Shown: positions 31,747 through 32,973 of the stretch, in pieces
Numbering within the stretch: position 1 is the first letter of the stretch
How the letters are laid out: every line of letters begins with the position of its first letter
Origin: Rhizobiaceae bacterium
GTDB taxonomy: Bacteria > Pseudomonadota > Alphaproteobacteria > Rhizobiales > Rhizobiaceae
Assembly (NCBI GenBank): GCA_023953775.1
Contig: JAMLJD010000050.1
Span: 1 to 32,973, forward strand
DNA length: 32,973 nucleotides
Direction of reading: 5' to 3'
Made by a program: the position numbers and the translations under genes
The notes under the pieces: model-generated
The model's database searches: none
What the model saw: the letters and a program-made list of their open reading frames with translations, nothing else
What the model was told of the DNA's origin: nothing

Positions 31747-32973
31747 GTGTCAGACATGAACGAGATTGTGCCGATCGGGTCATTGCCGCCAGTGGGTGAA
31801 ATCCCGCGGCGCATGTTTGCTCAAGTCGTCCGTACGGACCGCCTCGGAGACCCGACCGACGCTTTCCGCATCGAAGAAATAGACGTTCCAGCGCCGGGTG
31901 ATCATGAAGTCTTGATTGCCGTTATGGCGGCAGGCTTGAACTTCAACAATGTTTGGGCGGCACGAGGTGTGCCAATCAATGTCATCGCTAACCGATTGGC
32001 CCGAGGGTCGGTTCATGATTTCCACATCGGTGGGAGCGATGGTTCCGGGATCGTTTATGCCGTCGGGGCTAAAGTCTCGAATATCAAGGTGGGCGATGAA
32101 GTCGTCGTCGCGCCGGGAAGCTGGGACCCAAATGACCCGCATGTCGTTTCGGGCAAAGATCCCATGCTTGCTCCGAGTGCCGAGATATGGGGCTACAACA
32201 CGAACTTTGGTTCGTTCGGGCAATTCTGCCTCGCCTATGATCACCAGGTTATGCCGAAGGCGAAGCACTTGACCTGGGAGCAGGCTGCGGCGCCGACCCT
32301 GGTCGGGGCAACCGCCTATCGCATGTTGCACGGCTGGAGGGAGCATGCGGTCGAGAAGGACGATGTGGTTCTCGTCTGGGGTGGTTCGGGCGGTGTTGGC
32401 TCGCAAGCCATCCAGATCGCTCGCGAGGCTGGAGCGATACCGATCGCAGTCGTGTCGGGCGAAGAGAAGGGAGAATTCTGTAAATCCTTAGGCGCCGTTG
32501 GCTACATCGATCGTCGTGAATTCACGCATTGGGGCCAACCGCCGCATTGGACCGATGACGCCGGGCAGAAGGAGTGGACCGGCCAGGCCCGCGCTTTCGG
32601 AAAAAAGATCTGGGATATCCTCGGAGAAAGGCGCAGTCCGCGCATCGTGGTGGAGCATCCCGGAGAGGACACGATACCGACTTCCATCTTCTGCTGCGAC
32701 ACCGGCGGGATGGTTGTGATCTGCGCAGGCACCACCGGGTACTCCGCAAGCGTGGACCTCCGCTATCACTGGGTTCGGCAGAAGCGATTGCAGGGCTCGC
32801 ACGGGTCCAATGCGGAGCAGTCAAATGCCTTTAATGAACTGATGCTCGCGGGTCGCCTGGATCCATGCGTAGGTGAGGTTCGCAGCTTTGACGAGGTCGG
32901 CCAGGCTCATCAGGATATGATGAACGGAAAGCTCCCGGCAGGAAACACGACAATACTTGTCGGCGCCCCCAAG
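31747..32973 (+). CDS. Crotonyl-CoA carboxylase/reductase homologue, cut by the window end
   Basis: Medium-chain dehydrogenase/reductase, 409 codons visible and still open at the edge; full members are about 430 aa, so perhaps 20 residues are missing. Family signatures are [68 protein letters not shown], the NADPH loop [27 protein letters not shown] and KRLQGSHG. Such enzymes reductively carboxylate crotonyl-CoA to ethylmalonyl-CoA (ethylmalonyl-CoA pathway), or make alkylmalonyl-CoA extender units. It differs from housekeeping copies in the CO2/acyl-pocket neighbourhood ([20 protein letters not shown]). GTG 31747 follows GGAGGAGG; ATG 31756 is the alternative. It follows mobile debris, and its base composition is less GC-rich, suggesting an acquired paralogue. 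Confidence 0.88.
   Translation, partial: MSDMNEIVPIGSLPPVGEIPRRMFAQVVRTDRLGDPTDAFRIEEIDVPAPGDHEVLIAVMAAGLNFNNVWAARGVPINVIANRLARGSVHDFHIGGSDGSGIVYAVGAKVSNIKVGDEVVVAPGSWDPNDPHVVSGKDPMLAPSAEIWGYNTNFGSFGQFCLAYDHQVMPKAKHLTWEQAAAPTLVGATAYRMLHGWREHAVEKDDVVLVWGGSGGVGSQAIQIAREAGAIPIAVVSGEEKGEFCKSLGAVGYIDRREFTHWGQPPHWTDDAGQKEWTGQARAFGKKIWDILGERRSPRIVVEHPGEDTIPTSIFCCDTGGMVVICAGTTGYSASVDLRYHWVRQKRLQGSHGSNAEQSNAFNELMLAGRLDPCVGEVRSFDEVGQAHQDMMNGKLPAGNTTILVGAPK

Noticed and set aside
31410..31783. Small open frames on both strands between the methylase relic and the carboxylase/reductase
   Set aside because: No motifs, no good ribosome binding site, and mutually overlapping; indistinguishable from chance frames.

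Overview
The window is high-GC DNA with tightly packed operons, alphaproteobacterial in character. The markers are an RpoE/ChrR (ECF11-type) sigma/anti-sigma pair, a crotonyl-CoA carboxylase/reductase homologue, and a two-ATPase sugar ABC transporter of the kind common in Rhizobiales and Rhodobacterales. I cannot name a genus. All protein assignments come from reading motifs; no searches were run.

Layout. (1) 319-2784: a secreted serralysin-like (M10) zinc protease with an RTX stretch, a PPC domain and an odd cysteine-containing tail, closed by a clear terminator; then tRNA-Gln(TTG) on the minus strand at 2889-2963. (2) 3077-8935: a cell-surface glycan locus with a tandem-domain glycosyltransferase (minus strand), a SAM methyltransferase, a coiled-coil protein of unknown function, a GT4 and a GT2 glycosyltransferase. 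(3) 8932-10160: chrR-rpoE, the singlet-oxygen stress switch, with a candidate autoregulatory promoter. (4) 10474-24884 and onward to 29967: a large carbohydrate-catabolism island. It holds an M24 metallopeptidase homologue; a minus-strand operon of UPF0261 (Tm-1 N-domain-like), PEP-hydrolase-like TIM barrel and cupin, divergent from a TetR regulator; a six-component ABC importer (binding protein, two permeases, small membrane protein, two ATPases); a minus-strand operon of TIM-barrel isomerase, enolase-superfamily dehydratase, GntR/FCD regulator and D-2-hydroxyacid dehydrogenase; and a plus-strand set of TIM-barrel isomerase, Gfo/Idh/MocA oxidoreductase, D-tagatose-3-epimerase-like enzyme and aldehyde dehydrogenase. 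(5) 29968-31746: a decayed stretch with a cupin remnant, a small intact membrane-protein gene, and a frameshifted, truncated ParB-type DNA methyltransferase. (6) 31747-end: a crotonyl-CoA carboxylase/reductase homologue that runs off the window, in visibly less GC-rich DNA.

How it may work together. The strongest unifying signal is an operator of form TGGT-N3-ACCA, found five times, each in front of (or at the edge of) a transcription unit of region 4: before the M24 gene, twice before the ABC operon, and on both arms of the divergent 24885-25245 promoter region. The half-site fits the GntR/FCD family, and the single FCD regulator of the island (22054-22770) is the obvious candidate. A second, independent circuit is a 37-bp dyad over the divergent TetR/UPF0261 promoters. 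I infer import of a sugar or polyol (identity unknown), isomerisation and oxidation to a sugar acid, dehydration by the enolase-superfamily enzyme, and final oxidation by a 2-oxoglutarate-semialdehyde-type dehydrogenase. The step order and the substrate are not shown by the sequence.
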